From assembly GCA_021647985.1 (NCBI GenBank), contig JAKITQ010000005.1, positions 51,359 through 115,358 of the forward strand: DNA of 64,000 bases, given 5' to 3'. The stretch is from Flavobacteriaceae bacterium (GTDB lineage: Bacteria > Bacteroidota > Bacteroidia > Flavobacteriales > Flavobacteriaceae). Made by a program: the position numbers and the translations under genes. The notes under the pieces are model-generated. The model had not been told where the DNA came from. It saw nothing but the letters and a program-made list of their open reading frames with translations, and did not search any database. Shown in pieces: positions 36,168-44,731 of this stretch; positions within the stretch are counted from its first letter, which is position 1, and every line of letters begins with the position of its first letter.

Positions 36168-37565
36168 ATGAAAAAAATATTACTATTTCCAATTTTAATT
36201 TTCTCTTTTAGTTTATATGCACAATCTCTTAGTTATACAGATCAGGCCATACTTTTCTCATCAGATGATGGTTATGGTACGGCAAGGTTTTCATCTATGA
36301 GTGGTGCTTTTGGAGCATTAGGAGGTGACATGTCAGCAGCTGATGTAAATCCGGCTGGATTAGCTGTATTTAACAATTCAGGTTTCTCAACAACATTAGG
36401 TTATCGCGACACTAGTATTAGAAGTACTTTTTATGGCTCTTCTGTAAACAATAGCGATGATTATTTTCGTTTAACTCAAGCGGGAGCTGTTATGGTATTT
36501 CCAACTTACAGCAATTCAGATTTTAAAAAAGTAACCTTAGGTTTCAATTATAATTTAATAAAAGATTTTAATCAAAATTATGCAGTTCGTGGAAACAGTG
36601 GTATCGCTTATTATGTAGATGACCCAAATCTAAATTTTGATGATGATGACACCAATAATATATACTATACCAATGTTGATAGTCAATTTTTTAGGAACTA
36701 TACTTCTGGCTACAATGATAGGTTTTCAATGACCATCGGTACACAATACAAAGACAATTTATATTTAGGTGCCTCAGTTGCATTTCAAAATATTAATTTT
36801 TATCAAAATGCTTATACTGAAGAATTGAACAATGATGGAAACGGCAATTTGCTCGATGCTTTTAACAACCAATACCTTTCAACCAATGGTAATGGGTTTA
36901 ATTTTGGATTGGGTGCTATTTACAAAGCCAATCAAAATTTAAGACTTGGAATTTCATATCAATCTCCTATTTGGTATAATATATCTGAAAGGTTTACCAT
37001 AACAGATCCCGATTCAATATACCCTGATACTCCCTACCCTTGGGTAGATGGAGAACTTGATGTAATTGTAAGCAATAATAATCAGGCATATCTTAACGAA
37101 ACAATACCAAACTATTTTGATTATAGTTTAAATACACCTGGTAAACTTACTGGTAGTTTATCATACATTTTTGGACAAAAAGGGCTTATAAGTTTCGATT
37201 ATACCTATCGTGACTATAACAATTTAAAATTAAAACCATCCAGTTTTTTTATTGATGAAAATGAAGATCTGAGTAGAAATTTAAGCAATACCTCTTCATT
37301 TAAAATAGGTACTGAATGGCGCTTAAATATTATTAGCTTAAGGGGTGGTTATCGCTATTTAGAAACTCCTGATTTATCTGACAATATTACTGGATATTCT
37401 TTAGGCTTCGGTATTAAGTTCACTAATCGCCTCCGATTTGATTTTGCTTTTGATAATACTTCTTATACCGATCAATATAAATTTATAGGAATTGATGAAG
37501 TTGAACCAGCACAATTAGAAATTGACACAAAACGTTTTACCTCATCTTTGGTATTTAATTTTTAA
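36168..37565 (+). CDS. OmpP1/FadL-family outer-membrane transport protein
   Basis: Outer-membrane beta-barrel of 465 residues with signal peptide MKKILLFPILIFSFSLYAQS. The N-terminal SSMSGAFGALGGDMSAADVNPAG corresponds to the FadL-type hatch segment (compare NPA motif), and alternating amphipathic strands run to a terminal Phe (RFTSSLVFNF), as needed for BAM insertion. FadL relatives pass hydrophobic compounds; in Bacteroidetes some are labelled hemin receptors without proof. It sits 14 bp after the surface lipoprotein gene. Confidence 0.85.
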   Translation: MKKILLFPILIFSFSLYAQSLSYTDQAILFSSDDGYGTARFSSMSGAFGALGGDMSAADVNPAGLAVFNNSGFSTTLGYRDTSIRSTFYGSSVNNSDDYFRLTQAGAVMVFPTYSNSDFKKVTLGFNYNLIKDFNQNYAVRGNSGIAYYVDDPNLNFDDDDTNNIYYTNVDSQFFRNYTSGYNDRFSMTIGTQYKDNLYLGASVAFQNINFYQNAYTEELNNDGNGNLLDAFNNQYLSTNGNGFNFGLGAIYKANQNLRLGISYQSPIWYNISERFTITDPDSIYPDTPYPWVDGELDVIVSNNNQAYLNETIPNYFDYSLNTPGKLTGSLSYIFGQKGLISFDYTYRDYNNLKLKPSSFFIDENEDLSRNLSNTSSFKIGTEWRLNIISLRGGYRYLETPDLSDNITGYSLGFGIKFTNRLRFDFAFDNTSYTDQYKFIGIDEVEPAQLEIDTKRFTSSLVFNF

Positions 37566-37594
37566 AACTTTACAATTTATAAACAATTCACTTA

Positions 37595-37627
37595 AAACTG
37601 TTTCGAATTATCGGAACAGTTTTTTTG
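37595..37627 (+). terminator. Terminator of the OmpP1/FadL gene
   Basis: Stem AAAACTGTTTCGA and TCGGAACAGTTTT (one G-T pair) around ATTA, followed by a T-run. Confidence 0.8.
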
Positions 37628-37721
37628 AAAATAAAAGATATTAAATCCCATACATCAGCTGACGGACTGAACCTTGATCCGCTAGATACTGAAACAAGTT
37701 CAACACGGGCAGCGGGATTAG

Positions 37722-37765
37722 CCTGCCTTTGCCGGCAGGCAGGCCTGCCTGCCGGCAAAGGCAGG
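37722..37765. repeat. Perfect 44-bp GC-rich palindrome
   Basis: Two 22-bp arms with no loop: the left arm begins CCTGCCTTTGCCGG and the right arm is its exact inverse. It is far richer in G and C than its surroundings and shares CCTGCC with the flanks of the structured repeats. Confidence 0.85.
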
Positions 37766-37830
37766 TTCGACTAACTAAAAAATTGAAATTAATTTTTTAG
37801 AGTCTCACGAATAAATATTTCAAGAATAAA

Positions 37831-37860
37831 TTTGATACTATTTTAATTTGTATATTTTTG
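37831..37860 (+). promoter_or_regulatory. Promoter of the polysaccharide locus
   Basis: TTTG at 37831-37834 and TATTTTTG at 37853-37860, spaced 18 nt, about 20 bp before the first gene. Confidence 0.6.
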
Positions 37861-37879
37861 CTATACGAACTCAAGCTTT

Positions 37880-38941
37880 ATGGAGAAGAAAAATAAAATA
37901 GACAAAACCTCTCAAACACAACAAGAAGAGGAAGTTGATTTAGGAAATTTATTTATAGTAATCGGAAAAGGTTTTCGAAATTTTTTCAACTTTTTTGGAA
38001 ATATTTTTAAAAGTATCTTTCATTATTTTATTTTATTCTTAATCTTTTTAAGGAGTCATGCTTTAAAATTAGGGGTTGCTCTTATTTTAGGGTTTGTTGT
38101 TGGGTTTATTCTTCACAAATTAGACAAAAAAACCTACGTTTCTAATATGATTATTGAAACCAATTATGGCAGCGGAATACAATTGTATAAACAAATAAAC
38201 TATTTAAATGATTTAGTCGAGAAAAAAGATTCTTTATCATTATCGCATATTTTAACTATAGAAATTAATGATGCCGCTCAGATTAACAAGATACAAGTCT
38301 CAGCCTACCAGTCGAAAAATAATTTATATAGAGCATTTGATGAATATATGCGAAAGACAGATACTGTTTTTACAAGGGGTTTTGAGTTTGATGACTATGT
38401 AAAACGTTTGGCTGAATATGATCTTCGATACCATACTATTCAAGTTAATTCAAAATTAAAAACAGTTTTTGCAAAATTATCTCCTTCACTAATTCGTTTG
38501 GTAGAAAATGATTACTACAAAAATGTTAAGAATTTAAAGGTAAATGAACTCCTTCAAAAACTCAAAGTACTTAACAAGAATTTGACCCAGATTGATTCAT
38601 TAAGAAAAACTTATAAAGAGGTTGCTTTAAAAGAAGCGGAGAACAAATCGGGTGCTTCAACCATTGAAATTGCTAAAACAAACACAAATAAAGAGCAGAA
38701 TGATATCAAACTTTTTGAAACTACAACAGATATACTTGATAATATTTCCTTAACGAATAACGCTCTAATTAGAAAGAATAACGTTGTAAATATAATTTCC
38801 GATTTTGATGAAATTGGTGTACCAGATAAAAATTTAATTCATAAAAAGTACATACAATTTGCATTGTTATTTGGTGGGTTGATGTTGGGGTGGATATTAA
38901 TTAAACAACTAAACAATTATTTAAAAAATTATAGAGGCTAA
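37880..38941 (+). CDS. Wzz-like polysaccharide chain-length/co-polymerase protein
   Basis: Protein of 353 residues. A cytoplasmic N-terminus and an amphipathic Phe-rich stretch (33-52) precede a membrane helix (about 62-84, VALILGFVVGFILH), a periplasmic mainly helical domain (85-325), and a second helix near the end (QFALLFGGLMLGWILI). This two-helix topology is that of Wzz-type chain-length regulators. No kinase domain is present. First gene of the locus; the flippase follows after 162 bp. Family assignment rests on topology and context. Confidence 0.65.
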   Translation: MEKKNKIDKTSQTQQEEEVDLGNLFIVIGKGFRNFFNFFGNIFKSIFHYFILFLIFLRSHALKLGVALILGFVVGFILHKLDKKTYVSNMIIETNYGSGIQLYKQINYLNDLVEKKDSLSLSHILTIEINDAAQINKIQVSAYQSKNNLYRAFDEYMRKTDTVFTRGFEFDDYVKRLAEYDLRYHTIQVNSKLKTVFAKLSPSLIRLVENDYYKNVKNLKVNELLQKLKVLNKNLTQIDSLRKTYKEVALKEAENKSGASTIEIAKTNTNKEQNDIKLFETTTDILDNISLTNNALIRKNNVVNIISDFDEIGVPDKNLIHKKYIQFALLFGGLMLGWILIKQLNNYLKNYRG

Positions 38942-39103
38942 AAAAAGTAAAAACACACCTTCTAATTGGTATAAACAACTTTTGAAAATCATCTTAATAT
39001 ATAAGTTCATTAAATGTATAAACCATAATGTAAAACATTAATTTTCTTTTACAAATTTTGGTTACTCAAAAAATATAATTATCAATATATTGTAATTTAA
39101 CAG

Positions 39104-40351
39104 ATGGAGATATTTAGTTTAATAAAGAATAACCAGTCCCTATTAAAGAATATTTCCTATTTAGCCTTTTTCCAAATGGCTAATTATTTATTACCAATAC
39201 TTATATTTCCATATTTGATTAAAGTTGTAGGAATTGATAAATTTGGTATAATCTCTTTAGCACAAGCAGTTGCACTTTACTTAAATGTTTTGATTGAATA
39301 TGGCTTTAACTATTCTGCGACTAAATTTATATCTAAAAACAGGGGGGATTTAAAAATTATTAACAAAACTATTTCAAGTATTTTAATTTTAAAACTTTTG
39401 TTTTTTTGTTTAGTTCTTATTTTTTATTTTATCGTTATCAACACCATACCAACTTTAAAAACCAATTCATTTTTGTTCATAACAGGGTATCTAATATTAT
39501 TTGGAATGGCTATTTTTCCTATTTGGCTTTATCAAGGCGTTGAAAAATTAAAACACATTACAATAGCAAATTTTATAGGGAAAATTATAACTATTTTAAT
39601 GATATTTATTCTTATTAAAAATCCACAAGATTATATTTATGTATTATTAATCTACGCTATAGGCTCATTTATTACTGGGTTTTTGGGATTGGTTTCTATT
39701 AAGCTTTATGGGTTTTCATTTGGTAAAATTTCTAAAGAAGATTTAAAATTTCATTTAACAAATGGTTATTCAATTTTCATTTCTACTCTTGGAATTAATT
39801 TATATAGAAATTTGAATATATTACTTGTAGGGTTTTTTACTTCAAATTCTATTACTGGGGTTTATAGTGTAGCTGAAAAATTGTTAAAATCAATACAGAT
39901 GATCGTTACACCAATAATGCAGGCATTATTTCCTAATACATCAATAAAAATTAATGAATTATCAAAAAAAGAAAGTAAAAAATATATACAAAAATTATTG
40001 AAATTCTTATTTATTTTTCTTCTTTTTATATACATTATTACATTGTTTTTGAGCCCGCTAGCATCTAAATTCTTTTTTAAGGAGTTTAATGAATTGTTTC
40101 TTATTATATTTTTAATTTTAAGTCCTGTTATAATATTTGGTGGCTTAAATTATTTGTTAGGTGTTGTAGGATTAATTAATTTTGGAAAAGATAAATTATT
40201 TACTAAATCAATTTTTGCAGGAGCATTAATAAATATTTTTATTGGTGTATTAGGTGGATATTATTTTGGAGTATATGGAATCTCTTTAGCTCTTTTATTT
40301 GCCGAAATAACAGTATTTTTAAAATTAATAAAGTATTTTAAATCTGTTTAA
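39104..40351 (+). CDS. Oligosaccharide flippase (Wzx-type)
   Basis: MOP-superfamily membrane protein of 415 residues with about 12 helices. The N-terminal pattern SYLAFFQMANYLLPILIFPY and LIKVVGIDKFGIISLAQAVA is typical of Wzx proteins of the RfbX type. It should flip undecaprenyl-linked repeat units to the periplasm. The next gene starts at the base after its stop codon. Confidence 0.88.
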   Translation: MEIFSLIKNNQSLLKNISYLAFFQMANYLLPILIFPYLIKVVGIDKFGIISLAQAVALYLNVLIEYGFNYSATKFISKNRGDLKIINKTISSILILKLLFFCLVLIFYFIVINTIPTLKTNSFLFITGYLILFGMAIFPIWLYQGVEKLKHITIANFIGKIITILMIFILIKNPQDYIYVLLIYAIGSFITGFLGLVSIKLYGFSFGKISKEDLKFHLTNGYSIFISTLGINLYRNLNILLVGFFTSNSITGVYSVAEKLLKSIQMIVTPIMQALFPNTSIKINELSKKESKKYIQKLLKFLFIFLLFIYIITLFLSPLASKFFFKEFNELFLIIFLILSPVIIFGGLNYLLGVVGLINFGKDKLFTKSIFAGALINIFIGVLGGYYFGVYGISLALLFAEITVFLKLIKYFKSV

Positions 40352-41287
40352 ATGAAAGTAGGAATAGTAACTGTTACGTATGGAGACAGAATAAAATATA
40401 TAACAAAATTAATTCAGAGTCAAAATAATGCAAGTATCAACAAAATTTGTGTTGTAGTGAATGGTTGTTCAAAAGATTTATTTGAAAATCTATTGAAGAT
40501 AAAAAAAGTAAAATTTATTTTTAACCCTAGTAATTTAGGGTCGGCAAAAGGATTTAAACAGGGTATTAGTTATTTAAAAACACAATCAGATATAAATTTT
40601 TTATGGCTTTTAGATGACGATAATTTACCTGAAAATAATGCTCTTGAAAAAATTACATACTTTTATAGAAACTGTCAATTCAATTGTGAAAAAGATGCTT
40701 TATTATCTTACAGACCTGACAGATCCATTTATTTAAAAGCTTTTAAATCAAATAATGGTTCACTGATGCTTAAAGGAAAAAACTCAGCACTTGGTTATTC
40801 ATTATTTGCTGGCAATAAACAATTTAATAACTACCTAAAAAAAGGTTTAAAAGTAGCACCATATGGTGGCTTGTTTTTTAATAAAAAACTGATAGACAGC
40901 ATTGGATATCCTAACGAAAAATACTTCTTATATGCTGATGATTATGATTTTACAATAAGGATATCAGAAAATGGCGGTAATATTAAACTTGTTAAAGACA
41001 GTGTAATCAATGATTTAGAAACTTCATTTCATTTAAAGAATAATAAAAGTAACGCCATTTTAAAAACAAGATACCACAATACAGATAATTTAGATAGAAT
41101 TTTTTATTCTGTTAGAAATGGGATTATATTTGAATTAAAACACATGGTAAATAATAAACTAGTATACTATTTAAATTTATCTATTTATTCTTTAATAATT
41201 GGAATTTTGTTAGTCTTGAATCCAAAGAAATTTTTCACTTTCTACAAAGGTGTTATGTTCGGAATTTTAAATAAAAAAAATGGATAG
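40352..41287 (+). CDS. Glycosyltransferase family 2 protein
   Basis: GT-A fold enzyme of 311 residues: VGIVTVTYGDRIKYITKLIQ at the N-terminus, metal/nucleotide motif LWLLDDDNLPE (about 87-97), and YADDYDFTIRISENGG. The C-terminus has a hydrophobic segment (YYLNLSIYSLIIGILLVL) that should anchor it at the membrane. The rhamnosyltransferase/galactofuranosyltransferase type (GlfT2-like) is possible from the DDD motif. It adds a sugar during repeat-unit assembly; donor unknown. It overlaps the next gene by 8 bp. Confidence 0.85.
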   Translation: MKVGIVTVTYGDRIKYITKLIQSQNNASINKICVVVNGCSKDLFENLLKIKKVKFIFNPSNLGSAKGFKQGISYLKTQSDINFLWLLDDDNLPENNALEKITYFYRNCQFNCEKDALLSYRPDRSIYLKAFKSNNGSLMLKGKNSALGYSLFAGNKQFNNYLKKGLKVAPYGGLFFNKKLIDSIGYPNEKYFLYADDYDFTIRISENGGNIKLVKDSVINDLETSFHLKNNKSNAILKTRYHNTDNLDRIFYSVRNGIIFELKHMVNNKLVYYLNLSIYSLIIGILLVLNPKKFFTFYKGVMFGILNKKNG

Positions 41288-42479
41288 GGAAAGAAATTTT
41301 ATCATTCAATTGTATTTGGTGCTTTTTATTCTATACTCCTTTATTATTGGAGGTTTTATCCAATATTTTTTAGGGTTTTCAAATACTATACTAACTTTCT
41401 TTGGGGTGTATTCATTCTTATTACTATACCTTTTTCATTCAAAATTAAAAGTAAAAAAAATTGGATTCGATTATTTTTTGCTAATAGTCATCATGATTGT
41501 TTATACTTTTATCATTTCAATTATTAATCGAGAGAGCATTATTAAACCCATATTGTATAGTTTATTCTTTTTGATTCCTTTGGTTATTTATTATTTAATA
41601 AATAATAGCAAGCCTTTTTTAAAATCCTTAAAAATAAAAAAAATACTATTATATATTGCTATATTACAATTACCCATATTATTAATTCAAAATTACTTTT
41701 ACGATTTTCTTATTGAACTTAACAACTCCTCTCAGCAAATAGCTCAGGTTGATTTTACCTTTGGTAGTTTCTTTTTAAAAAATGACCATGCATTAGGCTT
41801 TTTCCTTGTTGTCAACATTTTATATATATGGACTTATCCCATTTTAAAAAATAAAAATCAACGAAATATTGTTACTCTAATTCTTATACTCAATTTACTC
41901 TTGTCTAATTCAAATACAAGTATTTTATATTTATTTGGAGCTATCTCGATTTTAATTTTTATTAAACGAAAGTCTATTCTTGATATATCAATTAAGAAAG
42001 TATTTTACTTGTTGATGTTTTTATCAATAATGTATTTTCTTGTTGTTTTATTCGAACCAAAATTCTATTTAGATCTACAAAACAAATTATCCAATAGTCT
42101 TGATTATAGATCTGCTTTAAAATGGTATAAAGACGGGATTGCCAGAAGAGAGCAAATAATAGTCGTTTTATTAAAAGATGGATTGAATTATTTTGGCCAT
42201 GGAGCATATACATACTTTGACCTATTAAAAGGAGATTTTAAGGGTGTCTTTAGACATTTTAGCCAGTTAATTTGGCTTTATTACGACTTAGGCTTAGTAG
42301 GGTTGTCTTTGTTTTTTATATTTATTTACAAAACAAATAAACTTTTTATGAAAAATAGTTCTGCTTATAGTTTGTATCTAACTTTGGGTTTATTGCTCTA
42401 CTCCTTCTTTACTATTGTTACTTTTGATATCAGTTTTATGCTAACATACTTTATTTATCGATATCATTATGAAAATTAA
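41280..42479 (+). CDS. Polysaccharide polymerase / O-antigen ligase-like membrane protein (Wzy candidate)
   Basis: Membrane protein of 399 residues with about ten helices and a larger loop around residues 260-310 (LDYRSALKWYKDGIARREQ...FGHGAYTYFDLL), followed by FRHFSQLIWLYYDLGLVGL. A periplasmic loop with such a His-containing motif is usual for Wzy/WaaL proteins. Wzy sequences are poorly conserved, so the call rests on topology and locus. It overlaps both neighbours (8 and 11 bp). Confidence 0.65.
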   Translation: MDRERNFIIQLYLVLFILYSFIIGGFIQYFLGFSNTILTFFGVYSFLLLYLFHSKLKVKKIGFDYFLLIVIMIVYTFIISIINRESIIKPILYSLFFLIPLVIYYLINNSKPFLKSLKIKKILLYIAILQLPILLIQNYFYDFLIELNNSSQQIAQVDFTFGSFFLKNDHALGFFLVVNILYIWTYPILKNKNQRNIVTLILILNLLLSNSNTSILYLFGAISILIFIKRKSILDISIKKVFYLLMFLSIMYFLVVLFEPKFYLDLQNKLSNSLDYRSALKWYKDGIARREQIIVVLLKDGLNYFGHGAYTYFDLLKGDFKGVFRHFSQLIWLYYDLGLVGLSLFFIFIYKTNKLFMKNSSAYSLYLTLGLLLYSFFTIVTFDISFMLTYFIYRYHYEN

Positions 42480-43656
42480 AAATCTTATCTATGTTCCTTT
42501 TCATGATTGGCGCAAAATATTGGATGAAGGAAATCGCACCAGAGATGCACATTTCATCGAAAAATTCAGATCTAATAATGACATTGAGAGATTAATTATA
42601 CTTAATAGGCCCATAACACGCTTAGAGCTTTTATTAAAAAAGAAGAAAATTAATAAAAAATTAAAAGGAGAGGTTATTTTAAAATCAAACCAATCTATTC
42701 TCTATAAAATTGATAAAAAAACATATATTATTGATTCTTTCTTAGATCAAAATATTAAACATTTACAGGAAGGAAGGAAGTGGTACTTTAAAGCTTTTAG
42801 CAACGAAAGCTTTAAACATTTTTATAACCAATGTATTGCATTTCTAAAGATTGAAAATTATTTTATCATTTCAGCAAGCGTTTTTTCAGCCAATTTTTTT
42901 TCGAATGATAAAGAACATCAATCTGTGATTTTTGATGCATGGGACAATTTCTATTTAATACCTGGTTTGAATTCTATTAAAAATGAATTATTCAATGCTT
43001 ACCAAACATTTTCTGTTAATGCAAATATATGGGTGACAAACTCACAAGAAAATAAGTCTTTCTTTAAGAATACATTTGGTGTAAATAAAATTAACATTAT
43101 TAAAAACGGAGTTGATTTTGATAAATTTAATAAGAACCTTCCAATACCTAAGGACTTAAAAAATATCAAAAAAAACAATTTACCAATAGTCGGTTTTGGT
43201 GGTAAGATAACACACCTTTTTGATTTCAACTTATTTAATTATGTTGCCAAACAAAACGAGAATTACAATTTTATAATTGTTGGTCAAATATTAGATGAAA
43301 AAATTTTTTCTAAAATTGACTTAACAAAAAATGTTTTTTATTTAGGAGATAAAAATTATAAAATCTATCCAAATTATTTAAGTAATTTTGATATTGGCAT
43401 TATTCCCTATAACATTGGCAAAAATCAACATGGAGGTGATTCTATCAAGGTTTATGAATATTTAGCTGCTGGATTACCTGTAATCGGCACTCGAGGTAAT
43501 GGTCTTCAAGATATGGGAGAATATATTTATTTGACTGACTCAAAAGAGGGTTTTAGCAAAAAAATAAAATCTGCAAAGGTTTTGAGAAAATTATCTGAAA
43601 AATATCATTCATGGAAAAATAAAGAAAAAGAATTACTTTCATTATTAAAATATTAA
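42469..43656 (+). CDS. Glycosyltransferase (GT-B, family 4-like)
   Basis: Protein of 395 residues. The C-terminal Rossmann half has PIVGFGGKITHLFDFNLF, NYNFIIVGQ, and the donor-binding GGDSIKVYEYLAAGLPVIGT (E-x-x-A-x-G-x-P pattern of family 4/1). The N-terminal half has FHDWRKILDEGNRTRDAHF near the start and FDAWDNF at mid-length. Substrates unknown. It overlaps the polymerase candidate by 11 bp and is followed immediately by the DUF1972 enzyme. Confidence 0.8.
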   Translation: MKIKNLIYVPFHDWRKILDEGNRTRDAHFIEKFRSNNDIERLIILNRPITRLELLLKKKKINKKLKGEVILKSNQSILYKIDKKTYIIDSFLDQNIKHLQEGRKWYFKAFSNESFKHFYNQCIAFLKIENYFIISASVFSANFFSNDKEHQSVIFDAWDNFYLIPGLNSIKNELFNAYQTFSVNANIWVTNSQENKSFFKNTFGVNKINIIKNGVDFDKFNKNLPIPKDLKNIKKNNLPIVGFGGKITHLFDFNLFNYVAKQNENYNFIIVGQILDEKIFSKIDLTKNVFYLGDKNYKIYPNYLSNFDIGIIPYNIGKNQHGGDSIKVYEYLAAGLPVIGTRGNGLQDMGEYIYLTDSKEGFSKKIKSAKVLRKLSEKYHSWKNKEKELLSLLKY

Positions 43657-43657
43657 A

Positions 43658-44731
43658 TTGAGAATAGCAATTTTAGGAACTAGAGGTATTCCAAATAATC
43701 ATGGAGGGTATGAACAATTTGCCGAATTTTTCGCAAAGCATTTGGTCAATAAAGGATATGATACTTATGTTTATAGTTCTTCTCTACATCCATATAAAAA
43801 ACAAACTTGGAATGGTATACATATTATTCATAAATATGACCCTGAAGAAATTATTGGCACTTCCGGACAATTTATATACGATCTCAACTGTATTTTAGAT
43901 ATTAGAAAAAGAAAAATAGATATTGTATTTCAATTGGGCTACACCAGTAGTACTATTTGGAATTGGTTGCTTCCAAAAAATATCAAACTAATAACTAATA
44001 TGGATGGAATGGAATGGCAACGATCTAAGTATTCAAAAAAAGTACAAACATTTTTAAAATATGCAGAAAAACTTGCCGTAAAATACAGTGATGTTTTAAT
44101 TGCCGATTCTTTGGGTATACAAAAATATTTAAAAAATAAATACAACATTGATTCTGTTTATATTGCCTATGGCGTTGAGACCGATAACACCTATGATGAT
44201 TCCGTTTTAAACGAACTAAATATACAAAAGGAAAAATACAACATGTTAATTGCCCGAATAGAACCTGAAAATAATATTGAAACCATTCTTGACGGTGTTG
44301 TAGACTCTGGTAGTAGTCAAGTTTTCATAGTAATTGGTAGTATAGATAATACTTTTGGAAAATATTTGGTGGTTAAATATCAAAAATATGATCAAATAGT
44401 ATTTATAGGCTCTTTATACAATTTACCAAAATTGAATTCACTTCGCAAAAATTCAAATATTTATTTTCATGGACATAGTGTTGGAGGCACCAACCCCTCT
44501 TTATTAGAGGCAATGGCATCTCATGCTTTTATCTGTGCACATAACAATATATTTAATGCCTCTATTCTTAAAGAGAATGCTTTATATTTCAAAACCAAAG
44601 ACGATGTTTCAAAGGTTTTAGAAACTGAAAGAAAAAAAGAATATAGACCTTATGTTAAAAACAACTATAAATATGTAATTGAAACATTTAACTGGGATAC
44701 AATAAACAGAAAATACGAAGCGCTAATATGA
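43658..44731 (+). CDS. DUF1972-type glycosyltransferase (family 4, rhamnosyltransferase-like)
   Basis: GT-B enzyme of 357 residues. Its N-terminus RIAILGTRGIPNNHGGYEQF is the DUF1972 signature, and the C-terminal half has NMLIARIEPENNIETIL and HSVGGTNPSLLEAMASHAFI. Related enzymes add rhamnose or glucose to exopolysaccharides. The start is a TTG, since the conserved motif begins at codon 2 and no ATG is available. It overlaps the next gene by 4 bp (ATGA). Confidence 0.85.
   Translation: MRIAILGTRGIPNNHGGYEQFAEFFAKHLVNKGYDTYVYSSSLHPYKKQTWNGIHIIHKYDPEEIIGTSGQFIYDLNCILDIRKRKIDIVFQLGYTSSTIWNWLLPKNIKLITNMDGMEWQRSKYSKKVQTFLKYAEKLAVKYSDVLIADSLGIQKYLKNKYNIDSVYIAYGVETDNTYDDSVLNELNIQKEKYNMLIARIEPENNIETILDGVVDSGSSQVFIVIGSIDNTFGKYLVVKYQKYDQIVFIGSLYNLPKLNSLRKNSNIYFHGHSVGGTNPSLLEAMASHAFICAHNNIFNASILKENALYFKTKDDVSKVLETERKKEYRPYVKNNYKYVIETFNWDTINRKYEALI

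Larger units (their letters stand above)
37566..37879. other. Intergenic region before the polysaccharide locus
   Basis: 314 bp with a terminator, a flavobacterial-type intergenic motif (GATACTGAAACAAGTTCAAC near 37686), a 44-bp palindrome (37722-37765) and the promoter of the Wzz-like gene. Confidence 0.7.
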
